Shown: positions 1 to 12,983 of the stretch, one piece after another
Layout of the letters: each line of letters begins with the position of its first letter
Position numbering within the stretch: the stretch's first letter is position 1
From: Larix kaempferi
Taxonomy: Eukaryota; Streptophyta; Pinopsida; Pinales; Pinaceae
Reading direction: 5' to 3'
NCBI GenBank assembly: GCA_027924585.1
Contig: BSBM01000442.1
Coordinates: 9,936,001-10,000,000 of the forward strand
DNA: 64,000 nucleotides
The notes under the pieces: model-generated
Databases searched by the model: none
What the model was told of the DNA's origin: nothing
The model's input: the letters and a program-made list of their open reading frames with translations, nothing else
Translations under genes and position numbers: made by a program

Positions 1-714
1 TGTTTATGGAATGTGGTTATATCTTGTTTCTTCTCTTCTTCCTTTTTCAGCTGCTCCTTTTCTTTTGTGATCCTTTCAAGCTGGGGTTTGTAGAACCCAA
101 TCTGCCGCATGTTGTTGGCTTCATGATATTCCAATTCTCAAATGCGGGCTTCCAACCCTTCCATGGCTATCAACTGCTGCTGCCTGTTGTCGGACGTATG
201 ATCTTCTAATTCTTTTAGGCGAGTTTCTAATTCCTTCTTCTCGCCTTCTAGGATTATCATATGTGTGTTGAGTGCATTCTTTTCTTCTTCGAGCTTCTGC
301 TTCTTAACCACCATATCCACATTTTCTTCTTGAAGGTCGTCGTACATCCTTTTCATTCTTTTACCTAGGTGCACTTCCTTCTATAGATTATCTTTAACCT
401 TGAAGCACCTTTCTATGTATTGCTTTACCTTCTCTACCAACGTAACTACATTGTCGGTGCTCGCTTGGACTGAAGCTACACTGCATGCTGCCATGAACTC
501 AGGGTCACTATGAGTTCCTTTGAAGAGTGGAAATTGAGTTATTTTAACTTCCTCTCGGCTTTCTCCATCTCTCATCCACTTTTCAGAGCTACTTATGATA
601 GTCTTTCTCGTGGAATCAAAGAAGACGGTATCCATATTCGACACTAGGCACTACTTCGAGGGGGTGTATGGGGTGAGAGGAAGTTCTTGAGTTGGGACAG
701 ATCCTTTAGAGGTT
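1..714 (-). pseudogene. U3 reading frame, C-terminal part (first copy)
   Basis: Minus-strand fragment of the unrecognised LTR-encoded protein. Two blocks are readable: 644 to 381 (a globular part containing REEVKITQFPLFKGT) and 374 to 138 (a Lys/Glu-rich coiled coil, for example KKQKLEEEKNALN). The same order and wording recur at 55584-56162. The coiled coil continues toward base 1 through a stop near 137. Upstream residues are displaced to 4255-5217 by the 3.54-kb insertion. No function is assigned; coiled coil is the only structural statement the sequence supports. Confidence 0.65.
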
Positions 715-3700
715 TGTTGGCACCCCAACAACTCCCCTTGATTTTTGTAAAATAAAGGGGCCCCCTCATGTAGATTTTTGTAAATATGAATCTCTTTGGT
801 GTGTTTTTATTTTATCTTGCTTGATTGGTTTGATGATTTCATGGCCTCTTTTCAGATCCTTGATGTTCAACGTTGCATAGTACATGCTTAGGTTTTCAAT
901 AAGTATGATTGGATGATGATAATTGTTAAGGAATTTCTTAATTGAGACATGTGTTTAATCACTTGCATAATTTTAGAAATTTCATTAAGTGATTAACTAT
1001 AATCCTAATCCTTATCAATATTTTTTAAAACTATATTCTTATGGTTTGACCTATGAAGAGATTATTTTATTTTAATATTGAGATCACTTTTTATTTTTTA
1101 AATAATATGATGAAGTTGTTCCATAATTCTATTTATATTTTCCACAATTATCAAAATCTAATAATCTTATATATTTACAACTTCATCTTATTACTTCAAT
1201 CAATATACTTTTTAATTATAATAAATATATTCTCTTTTTAGAGAATATGATGCTTGTGGTTTTAAATGGATTAAGTTTTGTTATAATAGTCATTGGAATA
1301 CTATGCACTTAAAGTAATTGAGATAAGCTTGAAATATTGTTTATTAAAAGCTACCACCATGCCCTAACTGCCTTTATTTAATTCATAACCAATGTGACAC
1401 ATGTTTATGGTTTTGATCAAACAATACTTCATGAATGTTACATAAGTCACGTGAGCTATTCAAAGATGGGTAGTGGGGTCAATCCAATGAAATATTTAAG
1501 TAAAGTTAATCCAAAACCATGTAAATATTAAACTTTAATTGGTCTTGGCTATATAGTTTCGTGCATGATGATCGATTTAAACAAGGCAAGCTCTTAATTC
1601 TTTTTAACGTGAATGCACTAAACCTGCACATTAGGATCTGATTGTTTAAACTTGCATTTAATCAAACTAAGGTTCGTGATGTGTTAACTTTTGGTTTTAT
1701 TTGTGCAGCCAATTCTTGAATTGATAAATGATTTTCAGCGTGCAGCATTTTTGAAGTAGAATGGACTTATGGCCAAACGCCAAAATAAAGATTACAGTCC
1801 TCTACGGATAAAGATTTTGGACTTATGGAGATTCCAGTTTTTTCCACCTGAAGTATTTCACGTAGTCAACTCATGCCAGATCATGGAAGAACAAAGATGC
1901 CATTAAACGGTTCAAAAGTTTAGATGTGACAGACGCAGCCTCCCAAGATTTCATTTAAGAATAATGACAGCGCATGACCGAGTCCGAATTTATTGCATGT
2001 ATCATTAAAATGTTACACCATGTGTTAGAAGCATGGGGATAATAGAGATAATATCAGTTTGTAAACTCTGAACAAATTCGCCATGTTGCTCTAGGATCAT
2101 GCCACTTCATTCAAGGGAATCCACACATAAAGATTTTCATTTATATCATCATTTAATTAAATGAAATCGCCAACAAGATAGTTGAGATATCCATGAAGAA
2201 GACATAGACTAAATTGGAGCTTTTGATGGGATGATAGTTGAAGCTAGTGCGCCATTGCGGAATGAAAGGAAGACACTACAATTGTCAATTACAGATTTTG
2301 ATGAAGAATGGCCACGTTGCTGAAATACCATTTAAAGATTTGGTTACACCAATAGAATTAATTGCTGCAGCTGATGTTGGCCTTGTGATTGTGCGTTTGA
2401 TACCAGCTCGTGAGGGAAGTTCAACGGCTCTGTTGCTGTGTGAAAGATGTGTCAAAGCAAGCTTAAAAGCTGCCATAATTTTCTGCTATCAGACCTCTCA
2501 AGATTCATCAAAATTCGGAGGATGGGCACCAGATAAGTTTACCTGAACTACACTAATATCTTAATCATTTGCAACAGGTTGATGCGGAAATTACCAGCAC
2601 AGTGTAATCAAAACTAATTTTAGCAGATAGAAGGATCAATCCATCGATCAATTGCCGAGTTTCATTATTTTTAACTAGTTTGATTTTGACTGCAGAGTGA
2701 ATAGGATGCAGAAACGTGGAACTATTCTGTTTCTCCAATAAATTAGAATTTAAACGTGGTTCCATTTGAAAAGAATACCGGATCGATGAAAAGGGAAATA
2801 CTCGCGCCTTCTTTGCATAGTTTTTGCTTTCACAATAGTTCTTTTAATATTTTTATTTTTACGAATTAACTATGGATTGTTGTGCAGGACAAAAGGTAGC
2901 TAATGGACGGAGAAAGTTTATTAGATCGCAAAGGATTTTCGCAAGATTATGGGTTAATTGCTGAGATGCTGTGAAGTTTCATTGGGTAAATTTCATTGAA
3001 GATATCATTTGATAGAGACCAACTCATCCAACAGAACGAAAAAGGTGCAGGCGATTTTGGAAGACAGTGCGGAACTCAAACGAATAACGTGCAGAAATTT
3101 GATCCACGCTCTCACAGGGTGAATTAAGAACTGTGGCTGCTATTCAGGAGTTTTGTTATTTTCTTTGTGGTTATATAAACAACAGTCATCTGTCTGTAAA
3201 GGGGGAGGAACGTTCCAGTAAACTGGACGAACTTATTTTTTCATTTTTCTGTATGTTTCTCTGCTAGAGGGGGGAAGCTCTGTAAAGAAGGAGGGAACTG
3301 TTTCCCAGAGGCTCTACTGTTTTCTCCTTGCGTTCGATTTCTGAGACATTCGAGAGATACATATGATACAGTATTATATTTCCTTCTGTGTATTTTGATT
3401 TTTCTCTGAACTTCTTCTGAGAGTTGTCGGATATTGCAGAACAATGGAGATTCTAACTAAGTCTTTATAATATTAATAATATCTATGCTGTATTGCTTTG
3501 TTGATCGCTCTTTGTCATGTTTTTATTTCGTATATATATATCTTGCTATTATATGTGAATGATCTTTGCAGAATTCGAATGTATATGCTGATCTGAAATG
3601 TGATTGGTTGACTTCAAAATAGGGATTAATGAACTGTTTTCATTGTTTAATCTTTTATAAACCAATTCTTATTATTTCCTAGCTTGCATTTTGACCGTGT

Positions 3701-4254
3701 TTCACTTCCAAGTTAGCAAAATAATTATACAGTGTATCTAGTTAGGAATTTTGACTTTAGTTCGGAATTCTTATATACTTATTTTACAATAGATTTTTAT
3801 CCATTGTGAGATGATTTAAATTTACTTCTATGGTTGGGATTTCTCTACCAATCTACAGTTAGTTAGTGAATATATTGCTGGTAATTTTGAACTTCAGATC
3901 AATAAATAATCTATGCTTTTGGACAAGATAGGAAGCTAACATTTTAGTTAGATCATTAGCATTTACCTTATCATAGAATAAAATTAGGAGCTATAAATGT
4001 TTGATATTTAGTATTAGATAGTCCTTAGAATTAGATAATCATTAGCTTAAATTTTCCCTAGTTTGTTAGTGGATTGACTTTACTTAGAACACACTCACGT
4101 GGAGAGACTCTCTATCTTCGAGAGCATAACACACAGGCAGCAGGGCCTTGATCCTATGAAGGACAGCTACTTTAAACACATATAAGACTGCATTAAGTCA
4201 AGTGTGTGGGTTGTCTTTCCGTAAGTTGGCCTAGGACAGTTTTCTCGGCCAACA
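715..4254 (+). mobile_element. 3.54-kb solo LTR or non-autonomous LTR element
   Basis: The insertion is bounded by a perfect 5-bp direct repeat AGGTT (710-714 and 4255-4259) and by matching ends TGTTGGC...GCCAACA. The empty site is seen at about 56090, where the LTR reading frame is uninterrupted. No internal LTR pair and no recognisable gag or pol were found, so a very long solo LTR is the simplest reading. A TATA-like ATATAAA at about 3172 on the plus strand, followed by purine-rich transcribed-looking sequence, fits a promoter near the 3' side of a long U3. A 102-codon frame at 2238-2546 has no recognisable homology and is not counted as a gene. The rest of the 3.5 kb is AT-rich with nothing else recognised. 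Confidence 0.75.
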
Positions 4255-5217
4255 AGGTTGTCGTTAACGCACCCAAGTCCATATCTTGCATGCCCAAGCC
4301 TCCTTGATCCATATCTTCTTTGGACTTCTCCGCTTCTTCTTTCTGCCTCTGCAATTCTACCGCTTCTGCTTCTGCTTTCTCCCTTATTTCTTGCAGTGTT
4401 TCTGCCATTTCTCTCTTTATCTTTTCAGCTTCTTCTCTTTGCAATCTCTCGGCTTAATTTTAGCAGCTTCATCTTGATGCCGCTTTTCCTCTTGTTCCTT
4501 TTGAAGCCTTTCTGCTTCTCCGCTTGCTCACTTTGGACCCTCTCATTCTCTTCTTCTTCAAGCATATCAGCCTCCTCTTTCTTATTGCTTTCAGCTTCCT
4601 CCAGCTGCGCTGCCACTTCCTCTTTGCGTTGCTTTTCCTCCTGCTCCTTTTGCATTAACCCCATAGGTTTGGAACTGGAGTTGACTACTTTTGGCTGGCG
4701 GTATCGCTTTCCCAACTCGGTCATATTCTTGGCACTTTGAAAGAACTGCTCATCCTTGTTGAAATGGTGAGCGTACTCAAAAGTGACCTTGAGGTTGAGG
4801 CAGTGGGCACGAGATTTTCCTTTGAGGTCATGCCTCCTAAATATTTTCATCCCGAAATGGAAGGCATCTAAATATTTAGTGAAATATACACCGTCTTTCT
4901 CCTTGGGGAGTTGGTATGCTCCAATGACAAATGGCATTGGCGGGTATGTGGCCTTTTTCTTATCACTGAGTATTTTGCTGAATCCATCTACAAAGTGTTG
5001 CTTTACAACTTCTTTGTGTACAACATAATCTGTGGCATAACGGAGTAAAAGGGATGGAGCACAACTGCCTCCATACATTCTGAAGTATGTCCCTTCCATA
5101 GAGAAGTAGTAATCTTTGTATGTCTCTATGATGGGCATGGCATTTTCCGATAGGCAACAAGGTTCTTCTATGAATATCAACTAATATAGGGGCATGATGA
5201 ACATTTCGTAGATTTGA
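4255..5217 (-). pseudogene. U3 reading frame, middle part (first copy)
   Basis: The 251-codon open stretch 5180-4425 carries a globular domain (motifs YYFSMEGTYFRMYGG, PPMPFVIGAYQLP and FEYAHHFNKDE) that runs into a Glu/Lys/Gln-rich coiled coil. 4444-4193 continues the coiled coil, partly in another frame because of a small deletion compared with 56300-56360. The matching copy is 56199-57116. The reading should continue N-terminally into 12984-13947, but a 1.0-kb LTR plus copia A sit between. Function unknown. Confidence 0.65.
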
Positions 5218-5227
5218 GTATGTTATG

Positions 5228-5829
5228 TTGAATATTGTAACTTCTAAGAATATTATATTTGTACTTTGTTATTCTGGAGATGTTTCATTCCTTCGTGAAG
5301 ATCTTATTGTATATCCATAGATGTTCATTCCTCCGTCGGATAGTGGCAACTTCGGTTATTAGACTTCCCTAGTGGGGGTCAGCCCTGTATGTGTTATGTG
5401 GGTCAAATGGTTATTAGACCACCCTAGTGGGGTCATCCCAGTCAGTTGTAATCGGGTGTTTAACCCAGTGTTAAAGTTGGGGCCGACCTAGTTAATATAA
5501 AGTACAAGTTAGAGATGTGCATATATAGAAGAGGTGTGTTCCTCATTTGACACACTTCCCTCACTTGGAATGTAGCGCACTTATGAGAGAGAGGTATGCT
5601 ATGGAGAAGGAGGAGATCGTGTCTTCGGTTTTCATTTTTGTATATTGCTGGTCATCTATATTGAGGAAGCTTTGCTGGGTTTTCTACCCCATGAGAGTTT
5701 CCCAGGATAAATCTGTGTCTCTTGTGTTTATGCTGTGCTTGTTGTTTCTTCAGTTATCCTGTCTATGTTATTGTTGTGAAATGAAATGAAATGCTGATAT
5801 TTTCTATCTTAGCATATTGAATCTTAACA
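5228..5829 (+). repeat. Copia A 5' LTR
   Basis: TG...CA termini. A TATATAGAAGAG core-promoter-like motif lies at about 5521. The next bases (TGGAATTGGATCTAACC) are a mutated version of the TGGTATCAGAGC primer site kept in copia E. Partner of 11365-11968. Confidence 0.9.
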
Positions 5830-7000
5830 TGGAATTGGATCTAACCTGAAGGAAGGAAATGTATGGAACTTACAACACTTGCTTCAGTTGCGACAATTTG
5901 AAGGTTAGGGTTTTATATAGCAAAAACCTGTCATCATGGAACTTTCTCTATAAATCCATTTTGGCGCAGGTTCAGGATCTGAAACGTTTATAAGTCGTAG
6001 ATAACATCCTCATGTACCTTGTGTCCAAAGGACACCCTCATATTCATTGTACTTCTTGAGTTATGATCAGTACAAGTTAGGGTTTCTTCCTCTTCCACAT
6101 CTCAGTCATAATCATGTGACCTAGGAAAAAAGGTCATAACTTGGGCTAGGAAGCTCCAAATGAAATTTCATAAAAAATGAAAGGTAGTACACAGACTGTA
6201 CTATCTCAATAAATGTTTTCAAAGGCCGAAGTTGAGCTAGTGACACGTGGCATGCCATACAAGTTCACTGTCCTGTTTTATCCCATAAATAGGTCATGTT
6301 GCGACATTTGGCATAACTCTCTCTCAGAAAATCCAATTGAGGTCAGACCTATCGCGATGGAAATATGACAGGTAAGGATACCACAAAAAAAAAAATTCAG
6401 ACCCTGTGGATCGAAAAGTTTAGAGTTACATCCGAAACAATCAGGTACATATTTCTGTCAAAACAGAATTATTTTTGGAGCACCTTCATTCATGGCTTCT
6501 GGAATTTAGGGTTTCGGAGAAAGTTAGAATTTTTGGAAGCAGAGTCCACGGCTAAATGCTACTTAGAAAAATCAAAATTTAGAGACCAAGATCGAATTTT
6601 TTGGTTGGGTAGAAGACCGGGCTTGATCAAACCCCAGTTCGGGATTTTGATCGGAAAAGTGAACATTAGGGATTCTGCAAAAGTTGGAGTTTTTTTAGTC
6701 TGTGACCACGGGTGGAAGCTCCTCAGAAAAATAAGAGTCTAGAGCCTTAGATCAAACCTTTTGATTAGGAAGAAGGGTTGGATCCATCAAACCCTAGTTC
6801 AAGATCTTGTCCAGAAAATCCAGAAGTTTCGAAGGCAATTTTTGAGGATCAAATTTTGGGGATTTCAAAATTGAAGTATGATAGTTTGATCAGCTCAGCA
6901 AGACACATCCTTCCATACATTCAAAAGTGTGAAAGTCAAAGTTTAAATTTTTAGGGTTTCTCTCACAAACCCTAATCGAGATCGAGATCAAGTTTCAGGG

Positions 7001-7050
7001 GGAGATGAGGCTAAGGCCTTACATAAGAAGACTACAAGAAGTCTCGACAG
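7001..7050 (+). pseudogene. Copia A gag stub
   Basis: About 17 codons (reading GDEAKALHKK) match residues around 46-56 of the open gag of copia E. The match stops at CTCGACAG, immediately followed by GTATGACT, a 5'-splice-like sequence. Copias B and C break at the same point. From here to about 8,800 only non-coding DNA with repeated AGGTATGT and TACTAAT-type motifs is seen. Confidence 0.6.
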
Positions 7051-8819
7051 GTATGACTTAAGAAGATACAGGTATGTCTTCAAATTTGATTCTTGATTAA
7101 GTTCATAATATGTTTGTCTTCATATTATTTATTAGTACAATCTTGATTAATGTTAGAATTGTCTTATCACCCTAGTAAAAGTATGTGAATGATAGAATAC
7201 ATTCATTGATTACGGCTATATGATTGTACTAATGCACTGTGGTGTTGTATGAGGTTGATGTTGTTTGCTAACAAGATACAGGTACATCATGAAAGACAAA
7301 TCAAGTTCCATGACCATGACAACATGAAGACAAAGATTCATCCATAATCTTTGATCACATAGAAGTTCTACTTACGAGGTATGTATGACTTTGTTCTATT
7401 ATGCATAACCTATGAGATATGCACGTTCTAGCACAGGATCTCTCAATCATTGAAGAGAACAAAGAAGATATTGATTAGGTATGTTAGACATAACTAAGCA
7501 GGTATACTAATCCAGGTATGTTTTCCTATGTCAAGTTAGAATCTTACCTTGTGTTAAGATCCCTTATATAAGTATATTTGGTATGATTGGTTATGCTTAT
7601 CCATAAAGTTAGTAATCAAGGGTTTATGCATATTATGTCTCTTATCTTGATTGATGATTTAACTAACCAGAAGAGTCCTATGATCAAACAACAATATGCA
7701 TGAGTAAAAGAAGACTTCCCTAAAACCTCAAATACTAATGTTTATTATCTATGATCATGACTATACATATTCAAGATTATTTAGAATTATAATGTTTTGA
7801 TAATATTGAGATTATACTAATGAATGTATGTTTGTGTATGAGATCATGAGGATGACACTAGTGCACACTTGAGCATGCACAGTGGTACAGAATGAATAGA
7901 AGTTCAAAAGTCATATAGAAGATCAAGTGGGAGGCAACCACACAAACATAAAAGATAAGTACTTGAGTTGTTATTTGAAATAGTAAATGATATTGCTTGT
8001 AATAGTTGTATGCATATTTGTATTCCTAGAATATATCATGTTGAGTGTAAACATTCATATAACGTTGAATAGTATACTACTAATATGCATATGATTGGTA
8101 ATTTGGACAAACATTCCATTGTTGCTTGTCTAGAAGGAAACCTCTTTGCTGACATGCTGAGAGCTGTGCACACTCTTGATAGTATGTTCTGGTAGAGATG
8201 GAAGGCATCTAGATAGCCACTATATGCATATAGGATATGGAAAAGTGTTGTGCCAAATTATTGGTCAAGATAGTAGCATAACTATGTAAATCATATCTGT
8301 ATGCATAATAGGTTATCATGTCAACATGATTTGATGATTATGAAGCATTACTAATCATGTGCTTAATCTTGATTTGTAGGAAAGATCATGAAGAATGATG
8401 AACACCGAACAAGTGATAGATGTTCAACAAGAAGATTTACAAATCAAACATAATATAGAAGGCTCATGGCTAGAAGCTTCTCTTCGAAAAAGGAAGAGAA
8501 TCATGATGAGATGTTTGATCCAAGTGGCTAGATAAGATCATTATCTTAATGATGTAATTGAAGAATAAGTGCAAATCAAGGATTCAATTGAAGAAAGCTC
8601 TGTATGGGTACCCAGGATTGATAGTCAATTGATGAGCTTAATGATCACCATGGGTGATGTGGATCTCAACCTTTGCTACAAGTTTGAATATGGTTTCCAT
8701 ACACAGATGACATGGATGCAAGAAGGAACTCACCATAGAGTTCGAATGATATTAACGCTCATATCAGTAGACCCATCTGACGAGAGATGGCACAGATAGA
8801 TATGCAGAAGATCACTCAA

Positions 8820-9860
8820 TGCAGAGTGTGAATGATGTTCAGTCACAAAGGAAGAATTGATAGTTTCTTGATAAGTTTGGGCTTTACCAAAAGTAAAGTT
8901 GATCCGTTATGAATGATGAACCTGTCATACTATTATTGTATGTGGATGATCTATTTTTACAAACAGATCATGAAAAGAAAGAAGAAGATGGTTGCAGAAA
9001 TGAAAATGAAAGATCTCTTACTTCCTAGGTTTGGAAGTATGGCAAGGCTCAGAAGGAATGTTTCTCAACCAGGGAAAGTATGCTGAGAAATCTTGAAAAG
9101 ATTTGATGTGTTGGAATGGCCACTCTCGTGGATTCCAGCTTGAATGTATTAGCGGATCACTCATAAAAGTTAGTGGATGTAATTCTGTACAGACAGATTA
9201 TTGGGTCATTGATGTATTTGACGAATACTAGGTCAGATATATGTTTTGCTGTGAACACCTTTAGGCAGTATTCAGTGGAACCTAGATGTGCTCACTTAAT
9301 AGTTGCAAAGCATGTGATGAGGTACCTAAAGGGTACGATAGACTTTGATCTATGTTATCTTGGAGATCATGACTTCAGATGGCTACACAGATGTTGATTG
9401 GGCAGGAAGTGTATCAGACAGGAAGAGCACGTCGAGAGGATGTTATTGTTTGGGATCGGCCATGATCTCGTGGTTTTGCAGGAAGCAGTCCAATGTGGCT
9501 CTCAGCACAACCGAAGTAGAATATATGGCTGCTTGCTCTGCTAGTTGTGAAGCGGTATGGCTTCAGGATTATTTGACTTAGAGTTCAACCCAACTGTGAT
9601 CCTATGTGACAAACAAGATGGCAGAGAATCCAGTGTTCCATGACAAGTCAAAGCACATAGAGATCTGACATTTCTATATACAAGATATGGTGCATAAAGG
9701 AACTATAAAGTTTGAATCTGTAACAAGTTTCCGATGCACTAACCAATCCTCTACCTCAAGTGAACAAGTTACGGATGTACTAACCAAACCTCTACCTCAA
9801 GTAAATTTTGAGTATTTTTGAGATAAGCTTGGTAGGACCGTCCTCGAAAGGGGTAGTGAT
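8820..9860 (+). pseudogene. Copia A pol remnant: end of RT plus RNase H
   Basis: Decayed Ty1/copia pol. LYVDDLF-like wording is visible near 8940 (the catalytic box region), followed by SLMYLTNTRSDICFAVNT (about 9206), then RNase H wording (DVDWAGS, STTEVEYMAA) near 9395-9530 and DVLTKPLPQV near 9775. Several stops and frame changes separate these blocks. Integrase and the first half of RT are missing. It is duplicated, with few changes, at 20307-21346. Confidence 0.75.
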
Positions 9861-10019
9861 GTAGACACTGATGATGAGATTTTCCACATCGACAGTGAAG
9901 TTGATGATATGTAGGATACCTATATTGGTGATGCCGACAGAGAGGTTGGTGAATGGTCCTTAGAAAGGGTCTAAGTTGACAAGGGGATTGCATCATCGTT
10001 GAACACATGTTATAAAGTG

Positions 10020-11170
10020 AGCCGTAGACACATGTCTTCGAAAGTGAAGTCCATAGTGGAGAAGTGTGGATTGGATCATCCCTGGACTTCAGTCATAAAT
10101 TGAGCCGTAGACACATGTCTTTGAAAATGAAGTCCTTAGTGGAAAAGTTGGGATTGGATCATCCCTGGACTTCAGTCCTAAAGTGAGCCGTAGACACATG
10201 TATTCGAAAATGAAGTCCTTAGTAGAAAAGATGGGATTGGATCGTCCCTGGAATTATGGTCCCTTGAATTGAGCCATAGACATGATGTCTCCAAGAATGA
10301 AGTCCCTAGTGGATAGGATGGGATTGGATTGTCCCTGGATTTATGGTCCCTTGAATTGAGCCGTAGACATGATGTCTCCGAGAATGAAGTCCCTAGTGGA
10401 CAGGATGGGATTGGATCATCCATGGATTTATGGTCCCTTGAATTGAGCTGTAGACAGAGGTCTCCGAGAATTGATTGATGGGATTGGATCATCCCTAGAT
10501 TTATGGTCCCTTGAATAGAGACATAGGCAGAGGTATCCGAGAATTGGTTGATAGGATTGGATCGTCCCTAGACCTCGGTTCAAAAGGTACATGATAGGAA
10601 TGGATTGTCCCTGGACCTCGGTTCAAAAGGTATGTGATTGGGATTGCATCGTCCCTAGACATGAGACTTGTCTTAAAGTGATAAGGATTGATCATCTTGG
10701 AACTTGATCTGGATTGTATCATCCATGGACCTATGTCCTAAAGAGAGTCGGATTGATCATCCTATAATATGATCGTGTGTGTTGCAGGGCATGTTGCTAT
10801 TATGGATACTTGTATTGATGTATTGATACTTGTATTGATGATATGTATTGATGAGGATACTTGTATGTATACTTGTATTGACACTTGTATTGATGATGTG
10901 TATACTTGTATTGGTGTGGATACTAATACTGATGATCTAGATGACGATGTTACTAATCATGTAGATTGAGATGATGATCCAGATGCTGCAAATCGAGATG
11001 ATCCAGATGCTATAGATCGAGATGATCCAGATGATGTAGATCGTGATGATCCAGATGCTGTAGATCGAGATGATGTGATGACGATGCTGATGATCATATG
11101 ATGACGATGCTGATGATCGTGTGACGACGATGCTGTTGATCGTGAGGATATAGATGATGATGATGCTGTA
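10020..11170 (+). repeat. Diverged tandem repeats before the copia A 3' LTR
   Basis: Units of about 83-87 bp, each with GAGCCGTAGACA and a GGATTGGATCATCCCTGG-type core, repeat from about 10020 to 10540 and become irregular to about 10760. A second zone (10800-11170) is made of shorter repeats around TTGTATTGATGATAT and GATCCAGATGCTGTAGATCGA. Both repeat types reappear, better preserved, in copia C. Apparent reading frames here come from periodicity. Confidence 0.75.
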
Positions 11171-11364
11171 GCTGTTTGGGTGCTGTAGAAGACTCAGTAC
11201 TGAAGATGTTGATGTTCCAGTATTGAAGATATTCCAGTAACTGGTTGAGTTACTGATGATGTTGAGAAAGCTCCCAATTATTTATAGATGTATCATGTAT
11301 GATGTATTCGATGACTCCTTGCTCCTATAGATGTTGTTATAATATCCTTCTCGTTAAGGGGGAG

Positions 11365-11968
11365 TGTTGAATACTGTAACTTCTAAGAATATTACATTTG
11401 TACTTTGTTATTCCAGAGATGTTTCATTCCTCCATGAAGATCTTATTGTATATTTGGAGACGTTCATTCCTCCGTCGGATTGTGGTAACTTGGGTTATTA
11501 GAATTCCCTAGTGGGGGTCGGCCCTGTATGTGTTATGTGGGTCAAAGGGTTATTATACCACCCTAGTGGGGTCAGCGCAGTCAGTTGTAATGGGGTGTTT
11601 AACCCAGTGGTAAAGTTGGGGCTGACCTAGTTAATATAAAGTACAAGTCGGAGATGTGTATATATAGAGGAGGTGTGTTCCTCATTTGACACACTTCCCT
11701 CACTTGGAATGTAGCGCACTTGTGAGAGAGAGGTCTGTTATGGAGAAGGAGGAGATCATGTATTTTGTTTGCATCTTTGTATATTGCTAGTCATCTATAT
11801 TGAGGAATCTTTGCTGGGTTTTCTACCCCATGAGGGTTTCCCAGGATAAATCTGTCTCTCTTGTGTTTATGTTGTGCTTGTTGTTTCTTCAGTGATCCTG
11901 TATATGCTATTGTTGTGAAATGAAATGAAATGCTGATATTTTCTATCTTAGCATATTGAATCTTAACA
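11365..11968 (+). repeat. Copia A 3' LTR
   Basis: 604 bp, TG...CA, preceded by the purine tract AAGGGGGAG. It differs from the duplicated copy at 23536-24139 at only about 5 positions, much less than from its own 5' partner. The duplication is therefore much younger than the insertion. Confidence 0.9.
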
Positions 11969-12983
11969 TGTTATACCTCAATGTTACACACTAAACCCCA
12001 GTGTCGTATCCTTACACCAAGTGACCTAAACGACACTTCCCCCTAATGATCATTATACATTACTGGTACCCTCCTTGGTCTCACCTGGACACCCAGGAGT
12101 AAATTCTATTGCCTGAATATCGAAGACAACATCTTATCTTCCATGTGTCACCCAATCTGACCCAATTTGCATACATTGTTGCGCTTTGCACATCTACTGG
12201 GTAGCGACAATTAGGGTTGCTACGCTATGCTCAGACCCTGGGGCGCGGAAATGTCGCATTATGATCAGAACCAAGGGAACGACAATCCTCTTTTAGCCTT
12301 TTTTCCATGGATCTTGGATCTCACCTTTTGGGATATTTTCTTGGGATTACCATCTTTGATTCGATCCCAACCCCCTCTCTCTGTTTAGTAGGCTTGATCC
12401 ACTAAACACTCATTAGATCGATTTTACTCTCCTTTTGGTTAACCCTTCCAAACACTATAAAGGAGAGGCCTTCCATGGGCCAAAGGGAGGAATTTTGGGG
12501 CATCCAACCTATGATATTGAGACTTTTGCAGAGATAGCTAGAGGTAGGACTTGAAGCTGAAAGTTTGCTTGGACATCAATAAACCATTGTAAGCATCTTC
12601 AAGTTGTAAGAAAGTTAACTTGTCTTGTTTCCCAATTCATGCGTGTTGATTGTGTTTCAATTTCATTATTTGTATCTAGTTTAGATTTGGATTCTAACTT
12701 GTGATTCAGAGATCTTGGAGAATTGTATATGCTTGTGCATTGTCTGATCTTAATAGGTTCATCGTGAGGACTTCCGGATCTAAACGACGAGTGGGACAAA
12801 CATCGAGAGTGAAAGGTGAGTTGCTTTCTCTCACTCTCTTCAATAAAAAAAATCTGAAATACTTGTTTAATCTAGGATTCAAGATCGCATTTGTTTCATT
12901 TTTGTCTTAGTATAGAGTTAGTCTATCTTGCTCTATCCTAAGAGGGATTCTTTCTATCCGTAGGAATAAATATCTACAACATA

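Larger units (their letters stand above)
5228..11968 (+). mobile_element. Copia A: defective Ty1/copia element, full length with both LTRs
   Basis: It begins with TGTTGAATATTG and ends with CTTAACA. The LTRs are 5228-5829 (602 bp) and 11365-11968 (604 bp), differing at roughly 44 positions by eye (about 7%). The TSD is TGTTA (5223-5227, 11969-11973). A degraded initiator-Met-type primer binding site follows the 5' LTR at 5830, and a purine tract (AAGGGGGAG) precedes the 3' LTR. The interior (5830-11364) keeps about 17 codons of gag, a decayed 3' pol, and diverged tandem repeats. Integrase and most of RT are absent, so mobilisation would have required proteins from another element. Confidence 0.9.
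5223..12983 (+). mobile_element. 1.0-kb solo LTR split by copia A at its first bases
   Basis: Sequence 11969-12983 (TGTTATACCTC... to ...CTACAACATA) interrupts the U3 reading frame. The flanking pentamer GTATA occurs at 5218-5222 and again at 12984-12988, and the uninterrupted site is visible at about 57070. The first five bases, TGTTA, were duplicated when copia A inserted (5223-5227 and 11969-11973). A CTATAAA promoter-like site lies at about 12455. The 3' end reads ACAACATA, not a clean CA, so the terminus is uncertain by 2 bp. No coding sequence is seen. Confidence 0.65.

Noticed and set aside
2238-2546. 102-codon frame in the 3.54-kb insertion
   Set aside because: No recognisable domain, no second copy in the window to test conservation, and an overlapping antisense frame. 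Too weak to call a gene.
4258-4740. Leu-rich 160-codon plus-strand frame resembling membrane segments
   Set aside because: Antisense of the Glu/Lys-rich coiled coil of the U3 frame. GAG/AAG-rich codons read as Leu/Phe/Ser on the other strand. The same applies at 56066-56510.
8569-8799. 76-codon frame in copia A as a possible captured gene
   Set aside because: The homologous stretch of copia C is broken, and the duplicated copy in unit 2 has a stop. No domain is recognised.
10769-10969. Cys/Asp-rich frames in copia A and its copy (22910-23167)
   Set aside because: They are translations of the TTGTATTGATGAT and GATCCAGATGCTG repeats.
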